Shown in pieces: positions 1 through 12,388 of a stretch of DNA of 64,000 nt. The notes under the pieces are model-generated. The model had not been told where the DNA came from, did no database searches, and worked only from the letters and a program-made list of their open reading frames with translations. Both the position numbers and the translations under genes were made by a program. The stretch's first letter is position 1. Every line of letters begins with the position of its first letter. Source of the stretch: Siphonodentalium dalli. Taxonomy: Eukaryota > Mollusca > Scaphopoda > Gadilida > Siphonodentaliidae. Where the stretch lies: contig CP136066.1 of assembly GCA_032622095.1 (NCBI GenBank), positions 233,432,211 to 233,496,210 of the forward strand, given 5' to 3'.

Positions 1-1138
1 GGCCATTTTTAAAGTGCGAAACAAACTCGAAAAACGCTGCAGTAAATGACTCCAAAATAAAATAATTTTACATCGATAAAAAAAAATGTTTATCTAATTC
101 CTTATATAGTTGGTATTATATATCCACCGCATGATTTTTGTCATTAATAATGCCGGATATCAATTAAAAGAGAGATATTAAAATTAATTTAATAAAGTTC
201 AAGTTAGTTTCGCTTTCAGTTTTGCAAAATGGCCTCCCGCGAAAAGATATCTGTAAAACTGACGGAAAACAGGACCTAAATCGTTATTAAACTCGATGTA
301 TGTTGAGTACCACCCCCAAATTAGCTGTACTTCATGAAACAACGTCTGTTTGACAATAGGGCTATTTAGTTTGATGATAATAGTATAGATTTCGGTGATT
401 TAAGGGTTGGATTATTTGATTTTTTGATTTTTCATTGGACGGACGTTTCGGGTACCAAAAAATAAATTTCATTGACAACTTCGAATGATTTTCTATGCGC
501 ACTTGTTTAAAGTACGACGGAAAGCTAAACGTTAACCAAAAATATGATTACTTGGGCACATAATGCTAGAATTCCAGATCAATTTGATAAAATATTTTGC
601 TTTTGTGATGATGAATTTTGACCTCCTATTTTCACTATCAGCCTTGATATTTACCTTTATATATTTTTATATTATTATTTTTTTGGCCAATTTTTTTTTT
701 GGCCAAATACCTGTGCATATACATATATCGTCGCTCGAGAATCGCAATGTGCCAACTCCGTTTTTCTGTTTTCCGAGAAAGTGGCGATTGAACTTTTGGT
801 AATTTCAAAATATCGTGATCTCGTTGTATACGCTCTTCAAAATATGGATATATTTCTGTTGAGGTTAATATGATGACTAAACCACACAGGGTACACAAAA
901 CATCGAGTAAAATCGCAAGAAAGGTTGTTTGGGGGCATTGTATTGTGCAGATAGAACTTTTACTATTTTGATTTCAGTTTTCTGAGATGAAACAGTATAG
1001 CCCTAACTATTTCTCGATTATTTCAATTTATCTCATGTCTTATCTCTATAGATATAACATTGTATATAATATAAGCATACATAACAAGAGCCACTACTTA
1101 TATTATTCATGCATTGTTCTGGGAGTAAAAGCATGGCG
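1..1138. other. AT-rich non-coding stretch
   Basis: No convincing coding signal or repeat was seen. Short open frames near 563-802 (+) and 638-898 (-) overlap each other, are low in complexity and have no recognisable domain. Confidence 0.5.
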
Positions 1139-1162
1139 ATCAGGGGTGGCGACATCAGTTGT

Positions 1163-1262
1163 TACGAACCCTGGATGATACGGACCCCGGTTGATACGGA
1201 CACTGATGTATACGGACCCCGGCTGGTATTGACCCCGGCTGGTATGGACCCCGGCTGGTATG
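1163..1262. repeat. short GC-rich tandem repeat (GACCCCGGCTGGTAT type)
   Basis: About five imperfect units of 17-21 bp read as GGACCCCGGCTGGTAT or GGACCCCGGTTGATAC. The style resembles the GGCCCC/AAGTCG units that form the ends of the element at 13139-14038, but the sequences are not the same. Confidence 0.7.
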
Positions 1263-1390
1263 TAAAAACATCGCGATATGACTGAAATATGTTTTCTTGC
1301 ATGTGTTTCAGAAATTTTGAATTTATAGTTCAATTCAATAAATAGTTTGAATAAATAGTTCTAGAATTCTAGAGCATTTATATAAAGAAA

Positions 1391-1520
1391 AAGAACCCCA
1401 GGAACCAAGATGAAGAACCAGTAGTTGGTTCTTCGTGCTTCAAAGTTCAAACACAGTTGTAGAACCAACATTACCTACAATACTGCTGTTTTGGTTCTTG
1501 AGAATTGAAAAACCAAAAGT
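1391..1520. repeat. GAACCA/TGGTTC motif cluster, left copy
   Basis: Many copies of AAGAACCA and its complement TGGTTCTT are interspersed. The phrase ACACAGTTGTAGAACCAACA recurs at about 3800. With the copy at 3516-4016 this cluster brackets the trinucleotide block on both sides. Confidence 0.6.
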
Positions 1521-1550
1521 GGACAGACAGATTATTTACAACTAAACTTC

Positions 1551-2116
1551 AATCATCGTCGTCATCATCATGTTCATCATCACTGTCGTCGTAGTTATCA
1601 TAGTAGCCGCTGTCATCATCATCGCTATCGTCGTCGTTGTCATCAACATCATCGCCGTCGTCGTAGTTATCGTCTTCAACGCTGTCATCGTCGAAGTCAC
1701 CATCACCATCGCTGTCGTGGTCTAAGTCATCATCATCATCATCATTATCATCGTTGTCGTCGTAGTCACCATCATATTCATCGAGCTTGTCGTCGTAGTC
1801 ATCATCATCATCATCATCGATGTTACCGTCGTAGTCATCATACTAGCTGTCCGGTATCATCATCATTATCGCTTTCGTCATTGTCATAATCATCGTCGTC
1901 ATCATTTCATCGTCTTCGTTGTCATCATAATCACCTCCGCTATTGGCAGCAGCATCCTAATTATTACCATTATCATCGTCGATCGCCGTGTAGCAACATG
2001 ATCAATATCATTATAACCATCGATGTCGACATCGTCATCATTATCATCATCATTATCGTCGTCGGCGACTTCATCGACGTTATCTGTGTCAATTACGATC
2101 ACCGTCGAAGTTGTCG
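1551..2116. repeat. (GTC/ATC)n trinucleotide block, pyrimidine-rich arm
   Basis: Imperfect mixture of GTC, ATC and CATCAT triplets over about 565 bp. It is the left arm of a large inverted arrangement: 2690-3515 holds the complementary GAC/GAT triplets on the same strand. Aspartate-rich open frames across it are repeat artefacts. Confidence 0.85.
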
Positions 2117-2120
2117 TATG

Positions 2121-2581
2121 TGTGACCCGCCATATCAAATACAGTCGTAAGTCGGGATTTTTTTTACCCTGTGCCAATGCATTCTCTTATATATGCGATT
2201 CGACCATAGGTCGCCTCGCATATATAAGAGAATGCATTGGCCTAACAATTTTTTACAATTTTAATAATTTTTTCTTGTATTCTTTAACAATTTTATAATT
2301 TCACCCATACAGAGCCCCAGACAAACATGAGCAGACGACACTCTTCTATATGCTTCTATATATGTGTGGGGCTCCCTGCAGGGTAATGGATGTTTTTTAT
2401 TTTATGACCTAAAAATTGTAAGAAACATTTATTTTTTTAAAAATGATAAAAAATTGTTAGTCCAATGCATTCTCTTATATATGCGAGGCGACCTATGGTC
2501 GACTCGCATATATAAGAGAATGCATTGGCACAGGGTAAAAAAAATCCCGACTTACGACTGGATTTTATATGGCGGGTCACA
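2121..2581. mobile_element. hairpin-bearing foldback MITE, family A, copy 1
   Basis: The 461-bp element starts TGTGACCCGC and ends GCGGGTCACA, with about 120-bp inverted ends reaching into an internal hairpin on each side (2173-2241 and 2462-2529). The second hairpin is the reverse complement of the first. The centre is AT-rich and holds a smaller palindrome (2312-2375, GAGCCCCAGAC to GTGTGGGGCTC). It interrupts the GTC trinucleotide block. No coding capacity, so it must have moved with a transposase supplied in trans. A near-identical copy is at 8420-8876. Confidence 0.85.
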
Positions 2582-2586
2582 TATAG

Positions 2587-3515
2587 TTGTTGTCGTCGTC
2601 ATCATCATCGCTATTATCTTCACGCATTAGTGCCGTCCTCGTTTTCGTCGTTATTGTCAACAACATTATTTATGTATTGCTTTGAAGACGACATAAATGA
2701 TGATGACCACGACGACGACAGCGATGATAATGATTACCACGACGACGACAGCGATGATAATGATTACCACGACGACGACAGCGATGATAATGATTACCAC
2801 GACGACGACAGCAATGATAATGATGACCATGACGACAACGATGATGATGATGATGATGACTACGAGGGCGACAGCGATGATGACTACGACGACGACAGCG
2901 ATGATGGTGATGACCACGACGACAACGATGATGATGATGATGATGATGATGATTACTACGACGACGGCAGCGATGATGATGACTACGAGGGCGACAGCGA
3001 TGATGGTGATGACCACGACGACAGTGATAATATGATGACCGCGAAGATGACATCGATGATGATGATGATGGTGATGATGACTAGGACGACGACGACAACG
3101 ATGATGATGATGATGACTACGACAACGGCAGCCATGACGATGACAACGACGGACGACAGCGATGATGCTGATGACTACGACGACTGCGATTCTAATGATG
3201 ACTACGACGATACTGGTGATGACGATGACTACGACGATAATGATGATGACGATGACTACGACGACATCGATTATGATGATGACTACGACGACAAAGATGA
3301 TGATGACCACGGCGAGATAAAGATTATGGTGAAAGCGACGCGACGATGATGACTACGAGGACAGCGATGATGACTACGAGGACAGCGATGATTATGACGA
3401 CGGCGACGACGACAGCGATGATTATGACGACGACGACGGCGACGACGACAGCGATGATTATGACGACGACGACGGCGACGACGACAGCGATGATTATGAC
3501 GACGACGACGACGAC
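2587..3515. repeat. (GAC/GAT)n trinucleotide block, purine-rich arm
   Basis: To about 2650 the triplets are still GTC/ATC. From 2690 they switch to GAC/GAT for over 800 bp, with a local sub-repeat of about 30 bp (CACGACGACGACAGCGATGA). Every frame is open or nearly open because the period is three. The Asp-rich frame at 2525-3349 begins inside the adjacent MITE and shows only repeat-driven residues. Confidence 0.85.
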
Positions 3516-4016
3516 GCAAAGAACCAAATCGGTTCTTCGTTAGGATTCGATTTGGTTCTCCGTGAAAAGCCCGTCTGGTTTTTCTTCGCTGAGAACCAAG
3601 TTGGGCTTTTTGGTTCTTGGAATTGCCCCGGTTAATTAGGTTCTTCCCGAAGAACCAAGACAATTGTCCAAAATGATTTGGTTCTTCGTGATGAACCAAG
3701 AAAATTTATGTGGAACCAACTGGTTCTTGGGGAGAACCAAATAGCTTAGTTGGTTCCGCCACTGGGACAATTTATAATGTTGTGGTAATTGTAGTAATTG
3801 CAACACAGTTGTAGAACCAACATTTTGGTTCTTGATAACAATTTTGGTTCTTCATTTGGTTCTTCAATGATGATGACAAACATATTTCTTATTTCGTTCT
3901 TCGTCAACCAAGAACCAATTGGTTCTTTGTTTGGTTCTTCAATAAATTGGTAAAGAACCAATTGGTTCTTCAATTGTGAAGAACCAACTCTGTTGCTTCC
4001 GCCAGTTGGGCAGTTT
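3516..4016. repeat. GAACCA/TGGTTC motif cluster, right copy
   Basis: Dense AAGAACCAA and TTGGTTCTTC motifs in both orientations make many short overlapping palindromes. It mirrors 1391-1520 on the other side of the trinucleotide block. Confidence 0.65.
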
Positions 4017-4020
4017 GTAT

Positions 4021-4230
4021 AACCAACTAAGGTTATCTGGATCCCCACATTATAACCAACTAAGGTTATCTGGATCCCCACAACTAAGGTTATCTGGATC
4101 CCCACAACTAAGGTTATCTGGATCCCCACAACTAAGGTTATCTGGATCAAACTAAGGTTATCTGGATCCCCACATTATAACCAACTGAGGTTATCTGGAT
4201 CCAACTAAGGTTATCTGGATCCCCACATTA
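4021..4230. repeat. minisatellite, 24/33-bp unit
   Basis: About eight units containing CTAAGGTTATCTGGATCCCC, spaced by CACAA or by CACATTATAACCAA. Non-coding. Confidence 0.85.
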
Positions 4231-4494
4231 TTTGCTGTGTATACAGCTACTTCCTGAATGGCGCTGTCCACATGTTTTTCTAAATAATTGTTGAAGATTT
4301 TATATGAGCATTGGCCAGATTCGAAACCACATGCAAACTGTCATGTGAACTTTGGCATTTGTAATCAATATGATCAAATATGCATATCTATTAATAGAAT
4401 GCCATCAGTGGATCATAATTAAAGATATAATTTTGACACTGAAAGTTCGTTTCATCTTGACCGCAGCAAAGTTGAGCAAACACAATCGGTAAAT

Positions 4495-4562
4495 ACATGT
4501 TTAGTTATTGAACACAAAGTGGCGATGTTTATACATGTTTAGTTATTAAACAAAGTGGCGAT
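4495..4562. repeat. two-copy direct repeat
   Basis: TACATGTTTAGTTATT...ACAAAGTGGCGAT occurs twice in tandem with small indels. Confidence 0.6.
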
Positions 4563-4607
4563 AATGTTTTGGAAGAGTGATTCACGATGGCCCACTCAAC
4601 CCCTAAA

Positions 4608-4938
4608 TCTACATACGACATAATTATATGCTACATACATACGACATAATTATATGCTACATACATACAACATAATGATATGCTACATACATACGACATA
4701 ATTATATGCTACATACATACGACATAATTATATGCTACATACATACGACATAATTATATGCTACATACGATATAATTATATGCTACATACGACATAATTA
4801 TATGCTACATACATACGACATAATTATATGCTACATACATACGACATAATTATATGCTACATACGACATAATTGTATGCTACATACGACATAATTATATG
4901 CTACATACGACATAATTATATGCTACATATGCATACGA
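4608..4938. repeat. minisatellite, 24/28-bp unit
   Basis: About 13 units containing ACGACATAATTATATGCTAC. Units alternate between one and two ACATAC spacers, which gives the two lengths. Confidence 0.9.
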
Positions 4939-5308
4939 GGTTTGCTTATCGCACACTATTTACATATTGTATCCCGACCTTGAAATTAGTTTTTAATTTA
5001 CCACTGTGAATTTGAATTGAACTGAACTCAAATTATTGCTCAATTATTGACGTTATTGTCTTCTTTTGTTGAATTCAGTACATTCAGTATTTTATTAGAC
5101 AATGACACACAAAAAACCTACGTGAATTCTTCTGCACAAATAGCAGGTATCAACAAGTGGCCCCTGAATGAGACCACATATCGAAACCATATATTGTACA
5201 TGAAAAATCTATTATTGCCCTCGCTCTAACGATTCCAACGATATCAATAACTCATTTATTTTCAAAAGTGCATGGTGGTTAGCACATTGCGATTCTCAGG
5301 CGACGATA

Positions 5309-5420
5309 TATTGGCAAACGATATTCGCATATTAGCAAACGATATACATATATTGGCAAACGAAATGATATACATAATAATATTGACAGAGGATATATAT
5401 ACTTAAATTGGCAAACGATA
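5309..5420. repeat. degenerate repeat with TTGGCAAACGATAT core
   Basis: Four to five imperfect copies of TTGGCAAACGATA spaced by variable AT-rich sequence. Confidence 0.6.
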
Positions 5421-5713
5421 CACATAATAGTATATAGGAAGAGTGTCGCATAAGGCAGCTACGACGTTCCATACATAGGTCTTCATTGAGTATATATATA
5501 TACTGTTCTATTAGACAACGAATTAGAGATGAAAACAATCCCAATAGGTTTGAATGCAATGCATATAATACATTGCGCCTCAACTACTAAGAATAGTGTA
5601 TAATTTATAGACTTCAATGATAAACAAAAGTTCGGATTATTATTGAAAAATAATGAATCAGAAACATGCAGCAGAATCTGCAGCATGGTGCAGGAATTTT
5701 TCAAAAGAAAGAT

Positions 5714-6108
5714 CAAGTTCACCTGATTTACGCATAATAAAGACAAGTTCACCTGATTTACGCATAATAAAGATCAAGTTAACCTGATATGCGCTTAATA
5801 CAGATCAAGTTCACCTGATTTACGCATAATAAAGACAAGTTCACCTGATTTACGCATAATAAAGATCAAGTTAACCTGATATGCGCTTAATAAAGATCAA
5901 GTTCACCTGATTTACGCATAATAATGATCAAGTTCACCTGATTTACGCATAATAAAGATCAAGTTCACCTGATTTACGCATAATAAAGACAAGTTCACCT
6001 GATATGCGCATAATAAAGACAAGTTCACCTGATATGCGCATAATAAAGATCAAGTTCACCTGATATGCGCATAATAAAGATCAAGTTCACCTGATATGCG
6101 CATTATTA
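5714..6108. repeat. minisatellite, about 29-31-bp unit
   Basis: About 13 units containing CAAGTTCACCTGATTTACGC and ending in ATAATAAAGA(T). A sub-variant reads CAAGTTAACCTGATATGCGC. Confidence 0.9.
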
Positions 6109-6212
6109 TGGTATATATGTTTTTTGTGTATACTGATTACATATTTGTTATTTATTGTTATATATTTGTTGTTATTGTGACGTCGGTCTCTTGTGGACAT
6201 TTATGTCAATAA

Positions 6213-8243
6213 ACTGTAATATACATGTACTAACCATGGGATGACTGTAATATACATGTACTAACCATGGGATGACTGTAATATACATGTACTAACCATG
6301 GGATGACTGTAATATACATGTACTAACCATGGGATGACTGTAATATACATGTACTATATATAACCATGGGATGACTGTAATATACATGTACTAACCATGG
6401 GATGAGTGTAATATACATGTACTAACCAGGGGATGACTGTAATATACATGTACTAACCATGTGATGACTGTAATATACATGTACTATATATAACCATGTG
6501 ATGACTGTAATATACATGTACTAACCATGGGATGAGTGTAATATACATGTACTAACCATGGGATGACTGTAATATACATGTACTAACCATGGGATGACTG
6601 TAATATACATGTACTAACCATGGGATGACTGTAATATACATGTACTAACCATGGGATGACTGTAATATACATGTACTATATATAACCATGTGATGACTGT
6701 AATATACATGTACTAACCATGGGATGAGTGTAATATACATGTACTAACCATGGGATGACTGTAATATACATGTACTAACCATGGGATGACTGTAATATAC
6801 ATGTACTAACCATGGGATGACTGTAATATACATGTACTAACCATGGGATGACTGTAATATACATGTACTAACCATGGGATGACTGTAATATACATGTACT
6901 ATATATAACCATGTGATGACTGTAATATACATGTACTAACCATGGGATGACTGTAATATACATGTACTAACCATGGGATGACTGTAATATACATGTACTA
7001 TATATAACCATGGGATGACTGTAATATACATGTACTAACCATGGGATGACTGTAATATACATGTACTAACCATGGGATGACTGTAATATACATGTACTAT
7101 ATATAACCATGTGATGACTGTAATATACATGTACTAACCATGGGATGACTGTAATATACATGTACTAACCATGGGATGACTGTAATATACATGTACTATA
7201 TATAACCATGTGATGACTGTAATATACATGTACTAACCATGGGATGACTGTAATATACATGTACTAACCATGGGATGACTGTAATATACATGTACTATAT
7301 ATAACCATGGGATGACTGTAATATACATGTACTAACCATGGGATGACTGTAATATACATGTACTATATATAACCATGTGATGACTGTAATATACATGTAC
7401 TAACCATGGGATGACTGTAATATACATGTACTAACCATGGGATGACTGTAATATACATGTACTATATATAACCATGGGATGACTGTAATATACATGTACT
7501 AACCATGGGATGACTGTAATATACATGTACTAACCATGGGATGACTGTAATATACATGTACTAACCATGGGATGACTGTAATATACATGTACTATATATA
7601 ACCATGTGATGACTGTAATATACATGTACTAACCATGGGATGAGTGTAATATACATGTACTAACCATGGGATGAGTGTAATATACATGTACTAACCATGG
7701 GATGACTGTAATATACATGTACTAACCATGGGATGACTGTAATATACATGTACTAACCATGGGATGACTGTAATATACATGTACTAACCATGGGATGACT
7801 GTAATATACATGTACTATATATAACCATGTGATGACTGTAATATACATGTACTAACCATGGGATGAGTGTAATATACATGTACTAACCATGGGATGACTG
7901 TAATATACATGTACTAACCATGGGATGACTGTAATATACATGTACTAACCATGGGATGACTGTAATATACATGTACTAACCATGGGATGACTGTAATATA
8001 CATGTACTAACCATGGGATGACTGTAATATACATGTACTATATATAACCATGGGATGAGTGTAATATACATGTACTAACCATGGGATGACTGTAATATAC
8101 ATGTACTAACCATGGGATGACTGTAATATACATGTACTAACCATGGGATGACTGTAATATACATGTACTAACCATGGGATGACTGTAATATACATGTACT
8201 AACCATGGGATGACTGTAATATACATGTACTAACCATGGGATG
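6213..8243. repeat. 2.0-kb satellite, 31-bp unit with a 37-bp variant
   Basis: About 64 head-to-tail units. The basic unit contains CTGTAATATACATGTACTAA followed by CCATGGGATGA. A longer unit carries a TATATA insertion after GTACTA and usually has CATGTGATG instead of CATGGGATG. The long unit recurs at irregular spacing of about 3-8 units, so the array has higher-order structure. All frames hold stops. Confidence 0.95.
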
Positions 8244-8419
8244 TTGCTCTTATGATGCTTGTGGATATCGATATAGTCTTCTCTGTTTAATGGTGTGACT
8301 TGAGACTGTTCGTTGAATTCCAGTGGAGGAAGAAGCGAGATCATCGGTTGATGGTTCTAAATGAGGGGACGATCGGATCCTGACGACTGAGCAATGTGTA
8401 TCAGAACATCGCTGGTATA

Positions 8420-8876
8420 TGTGACCCGCCATATCAAATCCAGTCTTAAGTCGTGATTTTTTCCCCCTGTGCCAATGCATTCTCTTATATATGCGAGTCG
8501 ACCATAGGTCGCCTCGCATATATAAGAGAATGCATTGGCCTAACAATTTTTTACAATTTTAATAATTTTTTCTTGTATTCTTTAACAATTTTATAATTTC
8601 ACCCATACAGAGCCCCAGACAAACATGAGCAGACGACACTCTTCTATATGCTTCTATATATGTGTGGGGCTCCCTGCAGGGTAATGGATGTTTTTTATTT
8701 TATGTTCTAAAAATTGTAAGAAACATTTATTTAAAAAAAATGATAAAATATTGTTAGGCAAATGCATTCTCTTATATATGCGAGGCGACCTATGGTCGAC
8801 TCGCATATATAAGAGAATGCATTGGCACAGGGTAAAAAATCCCGACTTACGACTGGATTTGATATGGCGTGTCACA
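8420..8876. mobile_element. hairpin-bearing foldback MITE, family A, copy 2
   Basis: The 457-bp element has the same plan as the copy at 2121-2581: TGTGACCCGCC at the left end and GGCGTGTCACA at the right. Hairpins are at 8471-8539 and 8758-8826, and the central GAGCCCCAGAC palindrome is present. TA lies on both sides (8418-8419 and 8877-8878), compatible with a TA target duplication. Confidence 0.88.
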
Positions 8877-8902
8877 TATCCGCACGCATCCTCGTACCAA
8901 CT

Positions 8903-8946
8903 CTAGGTAGAATTCCTGGTCGCCGATGAATTCCTGGTCGCCGATG
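8903..8946. repeat. 18-bp direct repeat
   Basis: GAATTCCTGGTCGCCGATG occurs twice back to back. Confidence 0.6.
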
Positions 8947-9000
8947 ATATTGTTCCAATTGCGAGTTTAATATTTGTGTGTTGAATATCTGTAATGTTGT

Positions 9001-9095
9001 GTGAGCGTTGTGTTATTTGACGTGTGGTGTGTGAGGTGTGTGCGTGTGTTGTGTATATGGTGTATAGTGTGTGTGATGTGGTGTATTGTGCTGGA
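9001..9095. repeat. GT-rich low-complexity stretch
   Basis: Imperfect TGTG-rich sequence of about 95 bp. Short frames on both strands reflect only the base bias. Confidence 0.7.
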
Positions 9096-9392
9096 TTGTG
9101 ATTGTTTTGGACGTAGTATCGAAGGAAGTGACGTGCATAGTAACATAACGTCACAGCGATATTTGCTAAACATGGGTGATAAAATCAAATCGGTCCGGGG
9201 TTCCGTCTCTTCTAACATTCACTTTACTCACTTCATCGCTAATTATTCAGATATGAAATATATTAAAATGTTAAAAGTAAACATATACATAATATACATG
9301 TATAACAGTCAAGAATGCTAGCGTATAACTATACCCTACATTTGAACCTTGTTTAAATATAACTTTTCCATCACTTTCATTTTCCCATATTT

Positions 9393-9767
9393 CTATCTGT
9401 TCTTCTTTAATTGGAAGAATAACCGGATCATGTTGCACATGGACTGTATCATCATTTTGTCTTCGTTTTTCATATTGAAAATGAATTTATCATCATCGTT
9501 CATGTTTATAAAGTGTGTGTTATAATATTTTGCAACATCGCGCCATGCTTCCCTCAAGTCAGTGTATGCAAAGCTTTCCATTATGAAATGCTTTTCAGTT
9601 TCAGCTATTTTCTCATCACACATGAGACAAATTATATCTTTTAATAAAGTCTTTGACTGCGTTTGTCGGCCTTTTTCTATAGCTAATATATGGAACTCAT
9701 AAATATTCAAAAGATCCATATATGGAATGCTCGAACGGGGCTGGATGGATCGAATATGGTAGCGACT
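9393..9767 (-). pseudogene. LINE ORF2 C-terminal remnant (Cys/His end domain)
   Basis: The minus-strand frame encodes about 108 residues from an internal Met and stays open some residues further upstream. It reads FHILAIEKGR, then ICLMC, then ETEKHF, then YTDLREAW. This order (an IExGR segment, CxxC, ExEKHF, YxxLR) is characteristic of the C-terminal end of ORF2 in many non-LTR retrotransposons of aquatic invertebrates. The Cys expected after the HF motif is replaced (HFIMESF), so the zinc site looks broken. No reverse transcriptase lies upstream on this strand, so this is a 5'-truncated dead copy. The exact LINE clade is uncertain. Confidence 0.72.
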
Positions 9768-10513
9768 CAGTGGTCTCGCTTATACATGTAGGAATCACTG
9801 AACGACAGTGTTAACGTTTCAGCCAAATTCACTGAATTAAAGCCTGCAGACCACTCCGGTGATGTTTATCCAACTATGTTGACACCAGCTGATCACGAAA
9901 ATGCAAGAAAAATCATAGTTCGCGTGCTTACTTAAAATAATTTCCCAAGTGTACGACGGGGCTATCCGTAACCAAATTTTACCTGGAAAAACCCAGAACT
10001 ACAGCAGCTAGTTAAATAGATTTCCCGCTGACAAAAAACCATTCCCTCACTAATTCACCAGTTTAAAATATTTAAATATGATGTACAAATCAAATAAACA
10101 ATATTTCATCTTATAATAACGTGTCACATGTATCAGGTGAAGGCCATTCTCCAGTGACCTTTAGCAATTCCACGGTGCACTCGCTCCCAGATTCCAATAA
10201 TGACCAACACCACTAGTCATCCGTTTAACTCAGGATATAAATTATTCCGTGTTTTTATTCTACAAACTGCAGTAGCATGAAGTAATGTTACGGTTCATGG
10301 TGGGGTTTCAATATGTACTAATGTTACGTGTGTCCAGTTACCTGGTCGATTGCCAATTAATTTAATTAATACCCAGCCCGTATAACGGCCTGAATAAGTG
10401 ATAGTGCATGGGCTATAAATAATACACGTATAATGGTGTATCAATAGACAGGTTCAGCCAGCCGTACGGGCAAATAATATATGATCATGCATGCGAATTA
10501 ACGAACAACGCGT
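9768..10513. other. non-coding stretch, nothing recognised
   Basis: No open frame of note and no clear repeat. Confidence 0.4.
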
Positions 10514-10517
10514 TTAA

Positions 10518-10903
10518 CCCTTTACCCAACAAACCGACAAAAAACGGCCAAATAAAGCTGCAACAGCCTAAATTATCTTGGGTCTGTCTCAATAAAACCA
10601 TACAAATATGGATATCATTGGAACCGGCTCATTGACCACATTGTGATGGTTACAGTTATGCCCTGTGCCAATGCATTCTCTTATATATGCGAGTCGACCA
10701 TAGGTCGCCTCGCATATATAAAAGAATGCATTGGCCTAAAAAACACTTAACACTTTTTACCATTATTTCTTACATTCTTTAACAATTTTATAATTTGTAA
10801 TGTGTTAAGCCAATGCATTCTCTTATATATGCGAGGCGACCTATGGTCGACTCGCATATATAAGAGAATGCATTGGCACAGGGCCGTTCTGTTGGGTAAA
10901 GGG
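10518..10903. mobile_element. hairpin-bearing TTAA MITE, family B, copy 1
   Basis: Starts CCCTTTACCCAACA and ends TGTTGGGTAAAGGG. TTAA lies at 10514-10517 and a decayed TCAA at 10904-10907. Hairpins are at 10667-10735 and 10809-10877 in opposite orientation. The subterminal part (GGTCTGTCTCAATA, GGAACCGGCTCATTGACCAC) matches the copies at 52176, 54194 and 57555. TTAA target and CCC ends are piggyBac-like. No coding capacity. Confidence 0.88.
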
Positions 10904-11017
10904 TCAAGACAATTTTATGCCACGATCGCCTATCTTACTATATAAATAAAGTAATAAAGCCATCTGTTTAAATTTTACATTTAATCAACACCTGTTGATT
11001 AAACGTGCCTACTGTTG

Positions 11018-11184
11018 ATTAAACTTCGCAGAGTGGAATAAACTATACAATTTGAACGGAAAAGTGTTTATTCATCGCATTGTAAAGATCGTGGCATAAA
11101 CTTCACAGAGTGGATTAAACTTTCTCCATACAATTTGAACGGAAAAGTGTTAATCCATCGCATTGTAAAGATCGTGGCATAAAC
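11018..11184. repeat. about 80-85-bp tandem duplication
   Basis: Two units share CAGAGTGGA, ACAATTTGAACGGAAAAGTG and CATCGCATTGTAAAGATCGT. The second unit has an insertion of a few bases (TTTCTC). Confidence 0.8.
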
Positions 11185-12145
11185 AAAATATACACATAGT
11201 GTTTCTGAATAACAAATTTAATCCACTCGTGGGATTGCCGATTTCGAGTGACTCGTCGCCATCCATATCACAATTATGTTTTAAAATTATACTTGTCAAA
11301 TCGGCAGTTGGAAAGACCGATGTTCTGCAGCTAATAGTACGTCGGAACACATGTTCTTTTTTTCAGAACACCGGTTCCCTTCACACGATTCTTGGAAACA
11401 AAATGACGATATCCATGGATGGCGACGAGTAATAGTGGTGAAAAATGTTTCAAACTCCGTTAATTTGGCATCCGGAATGAGTATGTTATTTACAGGAAAC
11501 AGTTGAAATATATATATATATGCCATGTTTTTTTTAGTGTTTAACTTGATTCATTTATATTAGAATACCGATTTATAAATTCGATTAAAACCTTATTTTT
11601 GGGACTTTATCAGTTTATGTTCAGTAAAGTTCTGTGTAAAGTAAAGGTAATTAAAATTTTGCCTTTAATTTGAGGTTTGAAGATACTCGGAATTATATGT
11701 GTAAGGTTGCCAATGTTACATTCGGAGCAGGCTACTAGTTAACTGTTATTATTTCTGTATCCTCCACTCTCGTTCCACCGGCCATTTAATTTATTCGTAG
11801 TCGGGTCACACTGTTTAGTGTTGCCGTTTGCCGTAAGTTTTAGATATTTTATCATTTTAAAGAAATCGTACAGATACTCATTTCCAGGAAGAAAAATATT
11901 TAGACATTACGCAATTTTCTCTTCAACTACAAGAACAAAAGACATGGGTTCAAACACAGCTTTTGCGCTTCGTTGATCTGGCTATATTGCGACGAGTGAG
12001 AAATGTACGACTGAACATTCGATCAATCGATGAGATTATTTTTATGGAAACATTTGTCTATTTTAGGATATAAAATATAGGTCGAAACAGTTTTCAATTT
12101 CATGATGATTTGTGAAAAACAGAAAAATAGAGGTATTAATTAAGT
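11185..12145. other. non-coding stretch with a weak inverted repeat
   Basis: GACTCGTCGCCATCCATATC near 11250 is echoed in inverse near 11408-11430 (ATATCCATGGATGGCGACGAG). Otherwise nothing was recognised. Confidence 0.45.
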
Positions 12146-12206
12146 ACAAAACCTCGATCATGGTTCTTTGAGATGATGTGACCACTGGTCAAAATACTAA
12201 CCTGGC
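12146..12206. repeat. partial copy of the foldback family at 12389-12909
   Basis: The stretch with CCTCGATCATGGTTCTTTGA and TGACCACTGGTCAAAA matches 12425-12490 of the neighbouring element with few differences. Confidence 0.6.
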
Positions 12207-12388
12207 ATAACTTACTATGGCACAATTAAGCCTTAAGGGGAAATACTTGTTTGTTGTTGGCATCATATTCATAATCATCTGTAGCTGATTAATGTCACTG
12301 GTGCTTTAACTGCTGGTGCTGTATTCACTAGGTGCTAATGCTATACTCTGTATGTGTGACGTCTTCTATCTGGTAAGGGAGAGTTATA

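Noticed and set aside
2525-3349. Aspartate-rich 274-residue frame
   Set aside because: It starts inside a MITE and then reads GAC/GAT triplets. The sequence is purely repeat-driven.
8250-8906. Frames containing LLYMRGDLWSTRIYKRMHWHR, found at several sites
   Set aside because: They translate the shared hairpin itself. The recurrence reflects the DNA palindrome, not a protein family.
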